Shown: positions 41,912 to 50,587 of the stretch, one piece after another
Layout of the letters: each line of letters starts with the position of its first letter
How positions within the stretch are numbered: the first letter of the stretch is position 1
Origin: Roseicyclus sp.
GTDB taxonomy: Bacteria > Pseudomonadota > Alphaproteobacteria > Rhodobacterales > Rhodobacteraceae
Length of the DNA: 64,000 nucleotides
Assembly (NCBI RefSeq): GCF_018402035.1
Contig: NZ_JAGYJN010000001.1
Span: 124,001 to 188,000 of the forward strand
Direction of reading: 5' to 3'
Translations under genes and position numbers: made by a program
The notes under the pieces: generated by a model
Databases searched by the model: none
Told to the model about the DNA's origin: nothing
What the model saw: only the letters and a program-made list of their open reading frames with translations

Positions 41912-42910
41912 ATGACCGAAACCCCAGCCAGCAAAGCTGCACGCCTGAGCGTTGCACCCATGATGGACTGGACTGATCGCCACTGTCGGTTTTTCCACCG
42001 GCAGATGTCGGCGCACGCGTTGCTCTATACCGAGATGGTGACAGCGCCCGCGGTGATCCATGGGGATCGCGACCGGCTTTTGGGTTTTGACGCGGCCGAG
42101 CATCCGGTCGCGCTGCAACTTGGTGGCTCGGACCCTGCGGAATTGGCGCAAGCTGTGCGGATTGCGGCGGATTATGGTTATGATGAGATTAACCTCAATG
42201 TTGGTTGCCCGTCTGACCGGGTGCAATCGGGGTGTTTTGGTGCGGTGCTGATGGAGCGGCCCAAGCTGGTGGCCGATTGCGTCGCCGCCATGATCGCGGC
42301 CAGCCCGGTTGAGGTGACGGTGAAATGCCGCATCGGTGTGGATGAGCAAGTGCCCGAGCAGGCTTTGCCGTTATTCCTTGATACCGTCGCTGCAGCGGGT
42401 GTGACGCGCTTTACCATTCATGCGCGCAAGGCGTGGCTTAAGGGGCTTAGCCCCAAGGAAAACCGCGATATCCCGCCGCTTGATTACGGCTTGGTCTATG
42501 CGATGAAGCGAAATTTCCCCGATCTGCATCTGTCGATCAATGGCGGGGTCACCAGCTTGGCCGAGGCGCAGACACATCTTGATGCAGGCATGGATGGGGT
42601 GATGATTGGGCGCGCGGCCTATCAAACGCCGGCCGCCATCTTGCGTGAGGCGGGCCGCGTGATCTTTGGCGATCCGCGCCCGCCCCAAACCGCGCATGAG
42701 ATTGTCATGCGGATGCTGCCCTATATCGCGGCGCATCTGGCCGGTGGTGGGCGGCTTCATCAGGTCACGCGCCATATGCTTGGGCTTTTCGCGGGCCAGC
42801 CCGGCGCGCGCGGTTGGCGGCGCTATTTGTCCGAAGAAGCGCATCGCGACGGTGCCGATACGCAAACGGTCATGCGCGCATTGGATGCGATGGGCGCACA
42901 TGCTGCGTGA
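41912..42910 (+). CDS. dusA: tRNA-dihydrouridine synthase A
   Basis: FMN enzyme that reduces uridines 20/20a of tRNA to dihydrouridine with NADPH; 332 residues, normal for DusA. The start ATG 41912 follows GGGAG; 19 more codons are open upstream. DusA hallmarks are LSVAPMMDWTDRHCRFFHRQ, LQLGGSDPAELAQAVRIAADYGYDEINLNVGCPSDRVQSG (the active-site Cys lies in VGCPSD), IHARKAWLKGLSPKENRD and GVMIGRAAYQTP. Its neighbour downstream is a PhyH-like gene 45 bp away. Confidence 0.95.
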   Translation: MTETPASKAARLSVAPMMDWTDRHCRFFHRQMSAHALLYTEMVTAPAVIHGDRDRLLGFDAAEHPVALQLGGSDPAELAQAVRIAADYGYDEINLNVGCPSDRVQSGCFGAVLMERPKLVADCVAAMIAASPVEVTVKCRIGVDEQVPEQALPLFLDTVAAAGVTRFTIHARKAWLKGLSPKENRDIPPLDYGLVYAMKRNFPDLHLSINGGVTSLAEAQTHLDAGMDGVMIGRAAYQTPAAILREAGRVIFGDPRPPQTAHEIVMRMLPYIAAHLAGGGRLHQVTRHMLGLFAGQPGARGWRRYLSEEAHRDGADTQTVMRALDAMGAHAA

Positions 42911-42925
42911 GCTTGGCTGTATTGC

Positions 42926-42953
42926 CCCCAAGATACTCCGAAAAGGTGAGAAG
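42926..42953 (+). repeat. Intergenic repeat element, short copy
   Basis: The sequence CCCCAAGATACTCCGAAAAG followed by GTGAGAAG resembles the tail of the element at 47157-47228. It lies just before the start of the next gene and supplies its purine-rich ribosome site. I believe similar elements are common before genes in Rhodobacterales, but cannot verify that here. Confidence 0.45.
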
Positions 42954-42955
42954 CA

Positions 42956-43735
42956 ATGAGTTGGCTTGATCGCGGCTTTGGGGTTTTCCCGCGCGAAGAT
43001 GCGGTTGCTGATTGGGCAAAAGCGGCGATGCAACCCGCCTTGGCCGCGATCCGTGATCCGGTGATGCGCGCGGCATGGCTACGCCACGGCGGCACTTGGT
43101 TTGCCGGTGTCGATCTGCTCGACAATGATGAGGCGGGCAGGGTGGATGGCGGCCCGCCGCTGACCGGACGCGCGCTTGCGGCGGCACAGGCGGTTTGCGG
43201 CCCCTTGGCGCTGCACCGCGCGCAGCTTTCGGTGACATATCCCCGCTATCCTGCTCGCGACGCAGGCGACAGTGACGCGGCCCATCGCTACCGGCTAACG
43301 CGCGATGCCGCCCATCTTGACGGGCTTTTGCCCGAAGGGCCCGACAAACGCCGCCATCTGCGCGAGCCGCATGGCTATATCCTTGGGGTGGCGCTGACCG
43401 GCGCGGGGGCGGGGGCTTCGCCGCTTGTGGTTTATGAGGGGTCACATCATGTGATGCGCGCGGCATTTTCTGAATTTTTTTCGGCCTATGCGCCCAAGGA
43501 TTGGGGCGATCTTGATGTCACGGATTCTTATCAGACAGCGCGGCGGCATTGTTTTGAGCACTGCGCGCGGGTCGAGATCACCTTGGACGCGGGGCAAAGC
43601 GTGCTTGTGCACCGGATGGCGCTGCATGGCATCGCGCCCTGGACCGAGGGGGTTCAAGCCGGGCCAGATGGGCGCATCATGGCCTATCTGCGCCCCGTGC
43701 TGCCCGATATCGGGGATTGGCTGACGCTGCCCTAG
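42956..43735 (+). CDS. Phytanoyl-CoA dioxygenase (PhyH)-like protein
   Basis: Protein of 259 residues with the spacing of a 2-oxoglutarate/Fe(II) oxygenase of the PhyH type. A possible metal pair HLD is at residues 120-122 in DAAHLDGLLPEG, a distal His is in SVLVHRMALHGIAPW, and an Arg near the C terminus (YLRP) could bind 2-oxoglutarate. The fold assignment rests on this motif spacing and moderate resemblance, so the function is unknown. Its stop TAG shares CTAG with the stop of the convergent DUF1289 gene. Confidence 0.6.
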   Translation: MSWLDRGFGVFPREDAVADWAKAAMQPALAAIRDPVMRAAWLRHGGTWFAGVDLLDNDEAGRVDGGPPLTGRALAAAQAVCGPLALHRAQLSVTYPRYPARDAGDSDAAHRYRLTRDAAHLDGLLPEGPDKRRHLREPHGYILGVALTGAGAGASPLVVYEGSHHVMRAAFSEFFSAYAPKDWGDLDVTDSYQTARRHCFEHCARVEITLDAGQSVLVHRMALHGIAPWTEGVQAGPDGRIMAYLRPVLPDIGDWLTLP

Positions 43736-43974
43736 TTTTCAGCACCGCGCGCAAGCCGTGCGGCACGGCCGCCGCGCCGCACCGAAAGGGCCGCGCGCCG
43801 CTCGGGCAGGGTGGCCATCACCGCGCGGCGCGCATCGGGGCTCATCCGCGACCAAGACGAGATTTCGTCGATGGTGCGCCAGCAGCCGGTACAGGTGCGG
43901 GTTTCGGGATGGACCACGCAAATCTTGACACAGGGGCTTTCGATCTCGTCGCGCTGCCAGATGTTATCGGTCAT
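43732..43974 (-). CDS. DUF1289 small cysteine-rich protein
   Basis: Small protein of 80 residues from ATG 43974. It has the DUF1289 pattern: SPCVKICVVHPETRTCTGCWRTIDEISSW, four cysteines that could bind a metal, followed by a basic Arg-rich tail (RRGGRAARLARG). The start lies 11 bp inside ruvX. The ccmI-ruvX-DUF1289 order is, to my knowledge, common in Rhodobacterales. Function unknown. Confidence 0.85.
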   Translation of the reverse strand: MTDNIWQRDEIESPCVKICVVHPETRTCTGCWRTIDEISSWSRMSPDARRAVMATLPERRAALSVRRGGRAARLARGAEN

Positions 43975-44458
43975 GGTGATCTGCCCGCAAATGCCTGAGC
44001 CGGTCGAGGGCCCCTTGCAAGATATAGCCTGCGGCGACGGCATCGATCACCTCTGCGCGACGTTTTCGTGACGTATCCGCCTCGAGCAGTGCCCTTTCTG
44101 CCGCAACCGTGCTGAGCCGCTCATCCCAAAAACCGATCGGCATGTGTTTGAAGGCGTCGCTTTGGGCCAAGTTGCGGGCGAATCCGCGCACGGATTGGGC
44201 GCGCGGCCCTTCGCTGCCATCCATATTGGCGGGCAGGCCGATGATCATGCCGCCGATCTCGCGGTGGGTGGCGATCTCGGCCAAGCGTGCGGCATCAAGG
44301 GTGAATTTGAGCCGCTTCACGGTTTCCAAGGGCGTGGCCGCCGACAAAAGCCGGTCAGAGACGGCGACGCCGATGGTTTTCGTGCCGGGATCAAGCCCCA
44401 TCAAGGCGCGGCCCGATGGGAGGGCCGCGGCAAATGCAGCGATATCGTCGAAGATCAC
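43964..44458 (-). CDS. ruvX: Putative pre-16S rRNA nuclease / Holliday-junction resolvase-like, RuvX (YqgF)
   Basis: RNase H-fold nuclease of 164 residues. RuvX/YqgF acts in 16S rRNA 5'-end maturation in bacteria and was earlier proposed as a resolvase. The first acidic residue is in RALMGLDPGTKTIGVAVSD. Then come the blocks GGMIIGLPANMDGSEGPRAQ and FWDERLSTVAAERAL with the other acidic sites, and DAVAAGYILQGALDRLR. Translation starts at a GTG (VIFDDIAAF) that overlaps the ccmI stop, GTGA. The longer open frame upstream is ccmI antisense-frame DNA. Confidence 0.92.
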   Translation of the reverse strand: MIFDDIAAFAAALPSGRALMGLDPGTKTIGVAVSDRLLSAATPLETVKRLKFTLDAARLAEIATHREIGGMIIGLPANMDGSEGPRAQSVRGFARNLAQSDAFKHMPIGFWDERLSTVAAERALLEADTSRKRRAEVIDAVAAGYILQGALDRLRHLRADHHDR

Positions 44459-45690
44459 GGTGCGCGCCCGGCAAGCGGGGCAACAGCCGCCGCGATCAGC
44501 GCCAAGGCATCGGGCAGATCGGCAAAGGTGACGCGCGCCTCCTCGGCGATCATCATCGCCTCGTCGGTGCGGCCCAGTACGATCTGTGCCCCAATGAGCC
44601 GCGCCCATTCCTCGGGCGGGCCACCATCCGTGGCGAGCCGTGCGGCAAGACCTGCCACCATGCTTTCGATCATCGCGGCTTGATCTTGGGCCGACATATC
44701 TTGTGCGGCGGCAATATCGGCGGCACTTGGCCCCCGCGGCGCGGTGGGCTGTGGCAACTCGGCCAGGGTGACATTCACCCCTGCGAGAAAGGCCACCTCT
44801 TCGATCTGGAGCCGGATCGCCTCCAACCACGGCGCATCTGCGGACGATTCGGCCAAGAGGTTGCGCCAGATCGGAAAGGCCAGATCGGGGCGGCCCTGCT
44901 GGGCATACATCAGCCCGATGTAATAGCGCGCCGTGCCGTTGCGCGGCGCCAACTCTAGCCCGCGCAAGAGCGCCTGTTCCGCCTCGGGGCTGACATAGCC
45001 GCCTGCGGCAAGGATCATCATCTCGGCCAGATCGATATATTCCAAGCCTGTCACCGCATCGCCCAACACCGCGATCAGGCGCGCTTGTGCCAAATGACCC
45101 GCGCGGAAATTGCCCAGCGCCGCCTCGTTTTGGGCCAGAAGGGCCAAGCCCTGCGGCTCATCGGGGCGGTTTTCCATCACTTGGCGTAGCTGGATCACCA
45201 GCGCTTCGCGGCGCGGATCGGCGGGCCGGCTCTCGCGGAAGGGGACTTGCGCCTCGGCGGTGTCTTGATCGGGGCGGCCGGCGCGTGCGGTTTCGACCTG
45301 ATCAAGGCGCGCGGCAATCGGCAAATCGGGGTAGCCCGGTGCGCCGATCTGAAGATAGATCGCAAAGCTGCCTGCAACCGTCGCGGCAAGGGCCGTGCCG
45401 ATGATCAGCCGGTCATAACGACCCGTGGTTTGCATGGCCGTGCCAGAGGCATGCAAGGCGCGATCAGCCTCGAGCAGGCGGCGCGAGACCTCGGCGCGGG
45501 TGCGGGTGGCCTCCTCCTCGGTCAAGACGCCGCGGGCGATGTCGCGCGCCACCTCTTTGAGTTGGTCGCGATAGACCTGCAGATCATAGGCGGCCGCAGG
45601 CGTTGTGGCCCTTTGCGGGCGCGAGGCCGCCAAAAGCAGCAACACCACAACCAGCCCCGAGAATAGCCCCGTCGCAATCCAAAATCCCAT
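44455..45690 (-). CDS. ccmI: Cytochrome c biogenesis protein CcmI
   Basis: Membrane-anchored apocytochrome c chaperone of 411 residues, part of system I cytochrome c maturation. It has an N-terminal helix (ATGLFSGLVVVLLLLAAS), the CcmI-1 region YDLQVYRDQLKEVARDIARGVLTEEEA with a leucine-zipper-like pattern, a second helix near 95-115, and a periplasmic part with TPR-like repeats (EALVIQLRQVMENRPDEPQG, YYIGLMYAQQGRPDLAFPIW). The other ccm genes are not adjacent, which is usual for this order. It starts the ccmI-ruvX-DUF1289 operon. Confidence 0.93.
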   Translation of the reverse strand: MGFWIATGLFSGLVVVLLLLAASRPQRATTPAAAYDLQVYRDQLKEVARDIARGVLTEEEATRTRAEVSRRLLEADRALHASGTAMQTTGRYDRLIIGTALAATVAGSFAIYLQIGAPGYPDLPIAARLDQVETARAGRPDQDTAEAQVPFRESRPADPRREALVIQLRQVMENRPDEPQGLALLAQNEAALGNFRAGHLAQARLIAVLGDAVTGLEYIDLAEMMILAAGGYVSPEAEQALLRGLELAPRNGTARYYIGLMYAQQGRPDLAFPIWRNLLAESSADAPWLEAIRLQIEEVAFLAGVNVTLAELPQPTAPRGPSAADIAAAQDMSAQDQAAMIESMVAGLAARLATDGGPPEEWARLIGAQIVLGRTDEAMMIAEEARVTFADLPDALALIAAAVAPLAGRAP

Positions 45691-45883
45691 GCGCTACGCA
45701 CCCTTGTTCTAAACCGTCGCGCTACACATAAGGCCAGATGATCGGACAGAAAACTGGGCGTCGGGCCGCAGGGGGGCAAGATTGTGCGGCTGCGTCGCAT
45801 TTCGCGATAAACTGGTCGCGCGCAGTATGATGTTTGTGCCGCGCCTGCGACACAGCTTGCAGGCAGTTCGAGGGAGCCGTGAC
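45691..45883. promoter_or_regulatory. Divergent ccmI / soxB control region
   Basis: Gap of 193 bp holding the promoters of ccmI (leftward) and the sarcosine oxidase operon (rightward). The soxB ribosome site GAGGGAG is near its right end. I see no clear operator. Confidence 0.35.
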
Positions 45884-47128
45884 ATGCGCCGCTATTCCGC
45901 CTTTGCCATCGCCCGAGAGGCCATGCGCCATCATTTGGGCTGGGAGCGTGCTTGGAAAAGCCCTGCACCCAAAAGCCGCTATGATGTGATCATCGTGGGC
46001 GCGGGTGGGCATGGTCTGGCCACGGCCTATTACCTTGGCAAGAACCACGGCATCCGCAATGTGGCGGTGATCGAGAAGGGCTGGCTTGGCGGCGGCAATA
46101 CCGGGCGCAATACGACGATCATCCGGTCGAACTACCTCCAAGATCCGTCGGCGGCGATCTATGAAAAGGCGCGCTCGTTATACGAAACGCTGAGCCAAGA
46201 CCTGAACTACAACGTGATGTTCAGCCCCCGTGGCGTGATGATGCTGGCGCAGACCGAGCATGAGATCCGCGGCTATCAGCGCACGGCCCATGCCAATGCG
46301 CTGCAAGGGGTCACGACCGAGTTCATCAGCCGAGCCCGGGTCAAAGAGCTGTGCCCGATCATCAATATCGACGGGCCGCGCTACCCTGTCTTGGGCGCGC
46401 TGTGGCAGCCGCGCGGCGGCACCGCGCGCCATGATGCGGTGGCTTGGGGCTATGCGCGCGCTTGTTCGGATATGGGGATGGACATCATCCAGCAGACCGA
46501 GGTGACGGGCGTGAAGCGCGAGGGTGGCCGGGTCGTTGGTGTCGAGACAACCAAGGGCGACATCGATTGCGACAAGCTGGGCATCGTGGTGGCGGGTCAT
46601 TCCGGCGTCATGGCCGAGCGCGCGGGCTTTCGCCTGCCCATCGAAAGCGTGGCACTGCAGGCGTTGGTATCGGAGCCCATCAAGCCGATCATGGATGTGG
46701 TCGTGATGGCCAATACCGTGCATGGCTACATGAGCCAATCCGACAAGGGCGAGATGGTGATCGGCGGCGGGGCGGACAATTACAACAACTACACCCAACG
46801 CGGATCGTTCCAGCATGTCGAGGAAACGGTGCGTGCGCTGATCGAGACCTTCCCCATCATCTCGCGGCTCAAGATGCTGCGCTGGTGGGGGGGAATCGTC
46901 GATATGACCGGCGACCGCTCGCCCATCATCTCGAAAACGCCGGTGGATGGCGTCTTCGTCAACTGCGGCTGGGGGACAGGCGGGTTCAAGGCCATTCCGG
47001 GCTCGGGCTGGGCCATGGCGGAGTTGATGGCCAAGGGGCATTCGCCACTGGCCGATGCGTTTTCCTTGGGCCGGTTCCGCGAAGGGCGTTTCATCGACGA
47101 AAGCGTGGCGGCGGGGGTGGCGCATTGA
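45884..47128 (+). CDS. soxB: Sarcosine oxidase, beta subunit
   Basis: Flavin subunit of heterotetrameric sarcosine oxidase, 414 residues, standard length. The complex demethylates sarcosine to glycine with O2 and tetrahydrofolate, giving H2O2 and methylene-THF. The FAD-binding start is DVIIVGAGGHGLATAYYLG. The block GGTARHDAVAWGYARAC contains the His that covalently binds FMN in this family. The C-terminal VFVNCGWGTGGFKAIPGSGW is also diagnostic. Upstream residues in the open frame are not SoxB-like, and GAGGGAG precedes ATG 45884. A hairpin-rich repeat separates it from soxD. Confidence 0.95.
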   Translation: MRRYSAFAIAREAMRHHLGWERAWKSPAPKSRYDVIIVGAGGHGLATAYYLGKNHGIRNVAVIEKGWLGGGNTGRNTTIIRSNYLQDPSAAIYEKARSLYETLSQDLNYNVMFSPRGVMMLAQTEHEIRGYQRTAHANALQGVTTEFISRARVKELCPIINIDGPRYPVLGALWQPRGGTARHDAVAWGYARACSDMGMDIIQQTEVTGVKREGGRVVGVETTKGDIDCDKLGIVVAGHSGVMAERAGFRLPIESVALQALVSEPIKPIMDVVVMANTVHGYMSQSDKGEMVIGGGADNYNNYTQRGSFQHVEETVRALIETFPIISRLKMLRWWGGIVDMTGDRSPIISKTPVDGVFVNCGWGTGGFKAIPGSGWAMAELMAKGHSPLADAFSLGRFREGRFIDESVAAGVAH

Positions 47129-47156
47129 TGGGCCGGGATTTGATGGCGGGCAAAAT

Positions 47157-47228
47157 AGGGGGGCTGTCTGCCCCCCTCCTGGCCTTTGGCCAGTTCACCC
47201 CCCGAGGATATTTGGAAAACGAAGAAGT
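47157..47228 (+). repeat. Intergenic hairpin repeat element between soxB and soxD
   Basis: Two stem-loops, AGGGGGGC/GCCCCCCT at 47157-47177 and CTGGCC/GGCCAG at 47179-47193, are followed by CCCGAGGATATTTGGAAAAC and GAAGAAG. The tail matches the element at 42926. From general knowledge it looks like a dispersed Rhodobacterales intergenic repeat that splits the sox operon after soxB. Confidence 0.6.
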
Positions 47229-47237
47229 GGTGCGGTC

Positions 47238-47558
47238 ATGCTGACATTCCAATGCCCCTATTGCGGCGTGCAGGCTTGCGAGACCGAACTGGCCGCAGGC
47301 GGCGAGGCGCATCTCAAGCGCTTTGGCCCCGGTTCATCGGATGATGATTTCGAGGGCTATTTGTTCCTGCGCCCCAATGTGAAGGGCGTGCATTTCGAGC
47401 GCTGGCGCCATGCGATGGGCTGCGGCAAGTGGTTCTTGGCCGCGCGTTGCACCGCGACGCTGGAGGTCTTCGGCACATATCCGGCCCAGACGACCGAGCC
47501 CCCCGCAGACATCATCGCCGCCATCAAAGCAAGCCGCCCCGATTGGAGCCTGACATGA
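47238..47558 (+). CDS. soxD: Sarcosine oxidase, delta subunit
   Basis: Zinc-binding small subunit of sarcosine oxidase, 106 residues. It has the paired-Cys start TFQCPYCGVQACETE, the block GEAHLKRFGP, and RHAMGCGKWFLAARCTATLEVFGTYPA, which gives the third metal site. The ATG at 47238 lies just after the repeat element; the open frame reaches 61 codons further upstream through repeat DNA. The stop overlaps the soxA start (ATGA). Confidence 0.94.
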   Translation: MLTFQCPYCGVQACETELAAGGEAHLKRFGPGSSDDDFEGYLFLRPNVKGVHFERWRHAMGCGKWFLAARCTATLEVFGTYPAQTTEPPADIIAAIKASRPDWSLT

Positions 47559-50500
47559 GCATCCGCCTTGCCACTGGCGGCCGGTTGATCGACCGCAGCC
47601 GCAAGATTGGGTTTTCCTTCAACGGCAAGCGGATGAGCGCGCATCCCGGCGATACGCTGGCCGCGGCCTTGATGGCCAATGGTCAGATGATCATGGGGCG
47701 GTCGTTCAAATATCACCGCCCGCGCGGCGTGGTGGCCAGCGGCGCGGAAGAGCCCAACGCGCTGGTCAATCTGGGGGTTGGCGCGCGCCATGAGCCAAAC
47801 CAACGCGCGACGCTGACCGAGGTGTTCGATGGGTTGCAGGCCACGAGCCAAAACCATTGGCCAAGCCTGAACTGGGATATCGGCGAGGTGAATGCGCTGA
47901 TCCCAAAGCTGTTGCCAGCGGGCTTTTACTACAAGACCTTCATCCATCCGCGCCCCTTTTGGAAACATGTCTTTGAGCCGTTTATCCGCCAATCAGCGGG
48001 TTTGGGCCGTGCGCCTGACCCCAAGCATTCTGACCCCGACCGCTATGAGCAATTCTATGCTCATGTCGATCTGGTGATCGCGGGCGGTGGGATTGCGGGG
48101 CTTCAGGCGGCGCTTGAGGCTGGGCGCGCGGGCCTACGCGTGATCTTGTGCGAGCAAGCCGCCCATTGGGGTGGGCGCGCGCCGGTCGATGAGGTTGAGA
48201 TCGATGGCCAGAGTGCGGCAGACTGGGTTGCTAATGCCGTGCAAGCGCTTGAGCAAATGCCGAATGTCGATCTGCGCCTACGTTGCATGGCGGCAGGTGT
48301 CTATGATCATGGCTATGTCATTGCCTACGAACGGCTGGCCGATCACGCGCCGGGCGAAGATGGGCCGCGCCATCGTTTGTGGCGCATCCGCACGGGGCGG
48401 GTGATTGCCGCGACGGGTGCGCTGGAGCGGCCCTTGAGCTTTGCAGGCAATGACAAGCCCGGCGTGATGCTGGCCGCCGCGATGCGGGATTATGTGGTCA
48501 ACTGGGGTGTGGCACCGGGCCAGCGCACCGTGGTGGTGACCAACAATGATGATGCCTATCGCACGGCGCTGGTGCTGCATCAGGCGGGGCTGGATGTGGC
48601 ATGCATCGTCGATGCCCGCCCCGAGGCCGATGGCCCCTTGGTGCAAGAGGCGCGCGCGCGTGGCCTGCGGGTTTTGACCGGCATGGGGATCGCATCTGTC
48701 AAAGGGTTGCGCGGCGTGGTTGCGGTGCAGCTTTGCGCGCAAGATGGCAAGGGTGAGGTGATCGAGGATGTGGTGTGCGACGCGGTCGCCATGTCGGGCG
48801 GTTGGTCGCCAGTGGTGCATCTGTGGTCGCATTGCGGTGGCAAGCTGATCTGGGACCGCGAGGGCGCGTTCTTCCGCCCCGATCACGCGCGCCCGCCCAC
48901 CGATCAGAGGGGCCAAGGTTTCGTGATCTGCGCCGGTGCTGCCGATGGGGCGCTTTTGGCCGCTGATACTATGGCGAACGCATCATCTTCGGTCGGTAAG
49001 GTTCTGGCTGAGAATGGAAAAGCTGCAACCAACACACCAGTGGCCTATTCGGTTGCAGAAGCACCGATGCGGCCGGTTTGGGTTATGCCCGAAGGCGCCG
49101 GGGTCAAGAAACGCGCCAAGATGTGGCTGGATTTCCAAAACGACGTAAAGGTCTCGGATGTGCAGCTGGCCGCGCGCGAGGGCTATGAAAGCGTCGAGCA
49201 CACCAAGCGCTACACCACGCTGGGCATGGCGACGGATCAGGGTAAGTTAAGCAATATTAACGGCTTGGCTGTGCTTGCTCAGGCGTTGGATGAAGATATT
49301 CCGCGCGTGGGTACCACCACCTTCCGCCCGCCCTATACGCCCATCTCGATGGGGGCGATTGGCGGCGAGGCGCGCGGTGCGATCTTCCAACCGCTGCGCC
49401 GCACCCCGATCCAAGACTGGCACGAGGCCAATGGCGCGCATTTCGAACCTGTGGGCTATTGGCGCAGGCCCTATTGCTTTGCGAAAAAGGGCGAAAGCCA
49501 TCGCGATGCGGTCAATCGTGAGATCTTGGCCACGCGCAATGGTTTGGGCCTGCTTGATGCTTCGACCTTGGGCAAGATCATCGTCAAGGGGCCGGATGCG
49601 GGCCGTTTCCTCGATATGCTTTACACAAATATGATGAGCAGCCTTGCACCGGGCAAATGCCGCTATGGGCTGATGTGCAGCGAGAACGGTTTCTTGATGG
49701 ATGATGGCGTTGTCGCGCGCCTGTCGGACGATAGCTTCGTTGTTCATACCACCACCGGCGGGGCGGATCGTATCCATGCGCATATGGAGGATTGGCTGCA
49801 ATGCGAATGGTGGGATTGGCAGGTTTATACCGCCAATGTGACCGAGCAATGGGCGCAGATCGCGGTGGTGGGCCCAAAATCCCGGGCGGTTTTGGAAAAG
49901 CTTGGGGCGGATTTCGACCTGTCTAATGACGCTCTGCCTTTCATGGGCTGGGCCGAGGGGCAGATCGGCGGCATTCCGGCGCGCGCGTTCCGTATCTCTT
50001 TCTCGGGCGAGTTGTCCTTCGAGATCGCTGTTCCCGCCTCCCATGGCCGTGCCTTTTGGGATGCGCTTCTTGCCGCCGGTGCCGAGTTCGGAATTACCCC
50101 TTACGGCACCGAGGCGTTGCATGTGATGCGGGCCGAGAAGGGCTTCATCATGATCGGCGATGAGACCGACGGCACGGTGATCCCTCAGGATCTGGGCCTT
50201 GATTGGGCGATTTCGAAAAAGAAATCGGATTATCTGGGCAAGCGTGCGCAGGACCGTAGCCACATGACCGACCCCAACCGCTGGAAGCTTGTGGGGCTGG
50301 AAACGCTTGATGGTTCTGTCTTGCCTGATGGTTGCTACGCGCTTGCAGAGGGGCTGAACACCAATGGCCAGCGCAATACGCAAGGGCGCGTGACCTCGAC
50401 CTATTTCTCGCCCACGCTGGGGCGGGGTATCGCGATGGGGCTTGTGTTGCACGGGCCTGACCGCATGGGCGAGGTGATCAGTTTCAACACCACCAAGAAG

Positions 50501-50587
50501 GACGCCAAGGGCGAGATGCGCACGATCAATGCGCGCATCGTCAACCCGGTGTTTTTTGATCCTGCGGGAGAGAAACAGAATGTCTGA
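47555..50587 (+). CDS. soxA: Sarcosine oxidase, alpha subunit
   Basis: Large subunit of sarcosine oxidase, 1010 residues. The N-terminal 2Fe-2S-type fold region (MSIRLATGGRLIDRSRKIGF, FNGKRMSAHPGDTLAAALMANG) precedes an NAD-binding domain beginning near HVDLVIAGGGIAGLQAALEAGRAGL at about residue 170. The C-terminal half (from about 610) is the GCV_T-type folate-binding domain (LGLLDASTLGKIIVKGPDAG, YGLMCSENGFLMDDGVVARL). The ATG at 47555 overlaps the soxD stop; upstream codons are soxD DNA. The last 8 bases overlap the soxG start. Confidence 0.95.
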   Translation: MSIRLATGGRLIDRSRKIGFSFNGKRMSAHPGDTLAAALMANGQMIMGRSFKYHRPRGVVASGAEEPNALVNLGVGARHEPNQRATLTEVFDGLQATSQNHWPSLNWDIGEVNALIPKLLPAGFYYKTFIHPRPFWKHVFEPFIRQSAGLGRAPDPKHSDPDRYEQFYAHVDLVIAGGGIAGLQAALEAGRAGLRVILCEQAAHWGGRAPVDEVEIDGQSAADWVANAVQALEQMPNVDLRLRCMAAGVYDHGYVIAYERLADHAPGEDGPRHRLWRIRTGRVIAATGALERPLSFAGNDKPGVMLAAAMRDYVVNWGVAPGQRTVVVTNNDDAYRTALVLHQAGLDVACIVDARPEADGPLVQEARARGLRVLTGMGIASVKGLRGVVAVQLCAQDGKGEVIEDVVCDAVAMSGGWSPVVHLWSHCGGKLIWDREGAFFRPDHARPPTDQRGQGFVICAGAADGALLAADTMANASSSVGKVLAENGKAATNTPVAYSVAEAPMRPVWVMPEGAGVKKRAKMWLDFQNDVKVSDVQLAAREGYESVEHTKRYTTLGMATDQGKLSNINGLAVLAQALDEDIPRVGTTTFRPPYTPISMGAIGGEARGAIFQPLRRTPIQDWHEANGAHFEPVGYWRRPYCFAKKGESHRDAVNREILATRNGLGLLDASTLGKIIVKGPDAGRFLDMLYTNMMSSLAPGKCRYGLMCSENGFLMDDGVVARLSDDSFVVHTTTGGADRIHAHMEDWLQCEWWDWQVYTANVTEQWAQIAVVGPKSRAVLEKLGADFDLSNDALPFMGWAEGQIGGIPARAFRISFSGELSFEIAVPASHGRAFWDALLAAGAEFGITPYGTEALHVMRAEKGFIMIGDETDGTVIPQDLGLDWAISKKKSDYLGKRAQDRSHMTDPNRWKLVGLETLDGSVLPDGCYALAEGLNTNGQRNTQGRVTSTYFSPTLGRGIAMGLVLHGPDRMGEVISFNTTKKDAKGEMRTINARIVNPVFFDPAGEKQNV

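Noticed and set aside
47055-47237. Upstream extension of soxD through the repeat element
   Set aside because: The translated repeat has no SoxD similarity; the TFQCPYCG start is standard.
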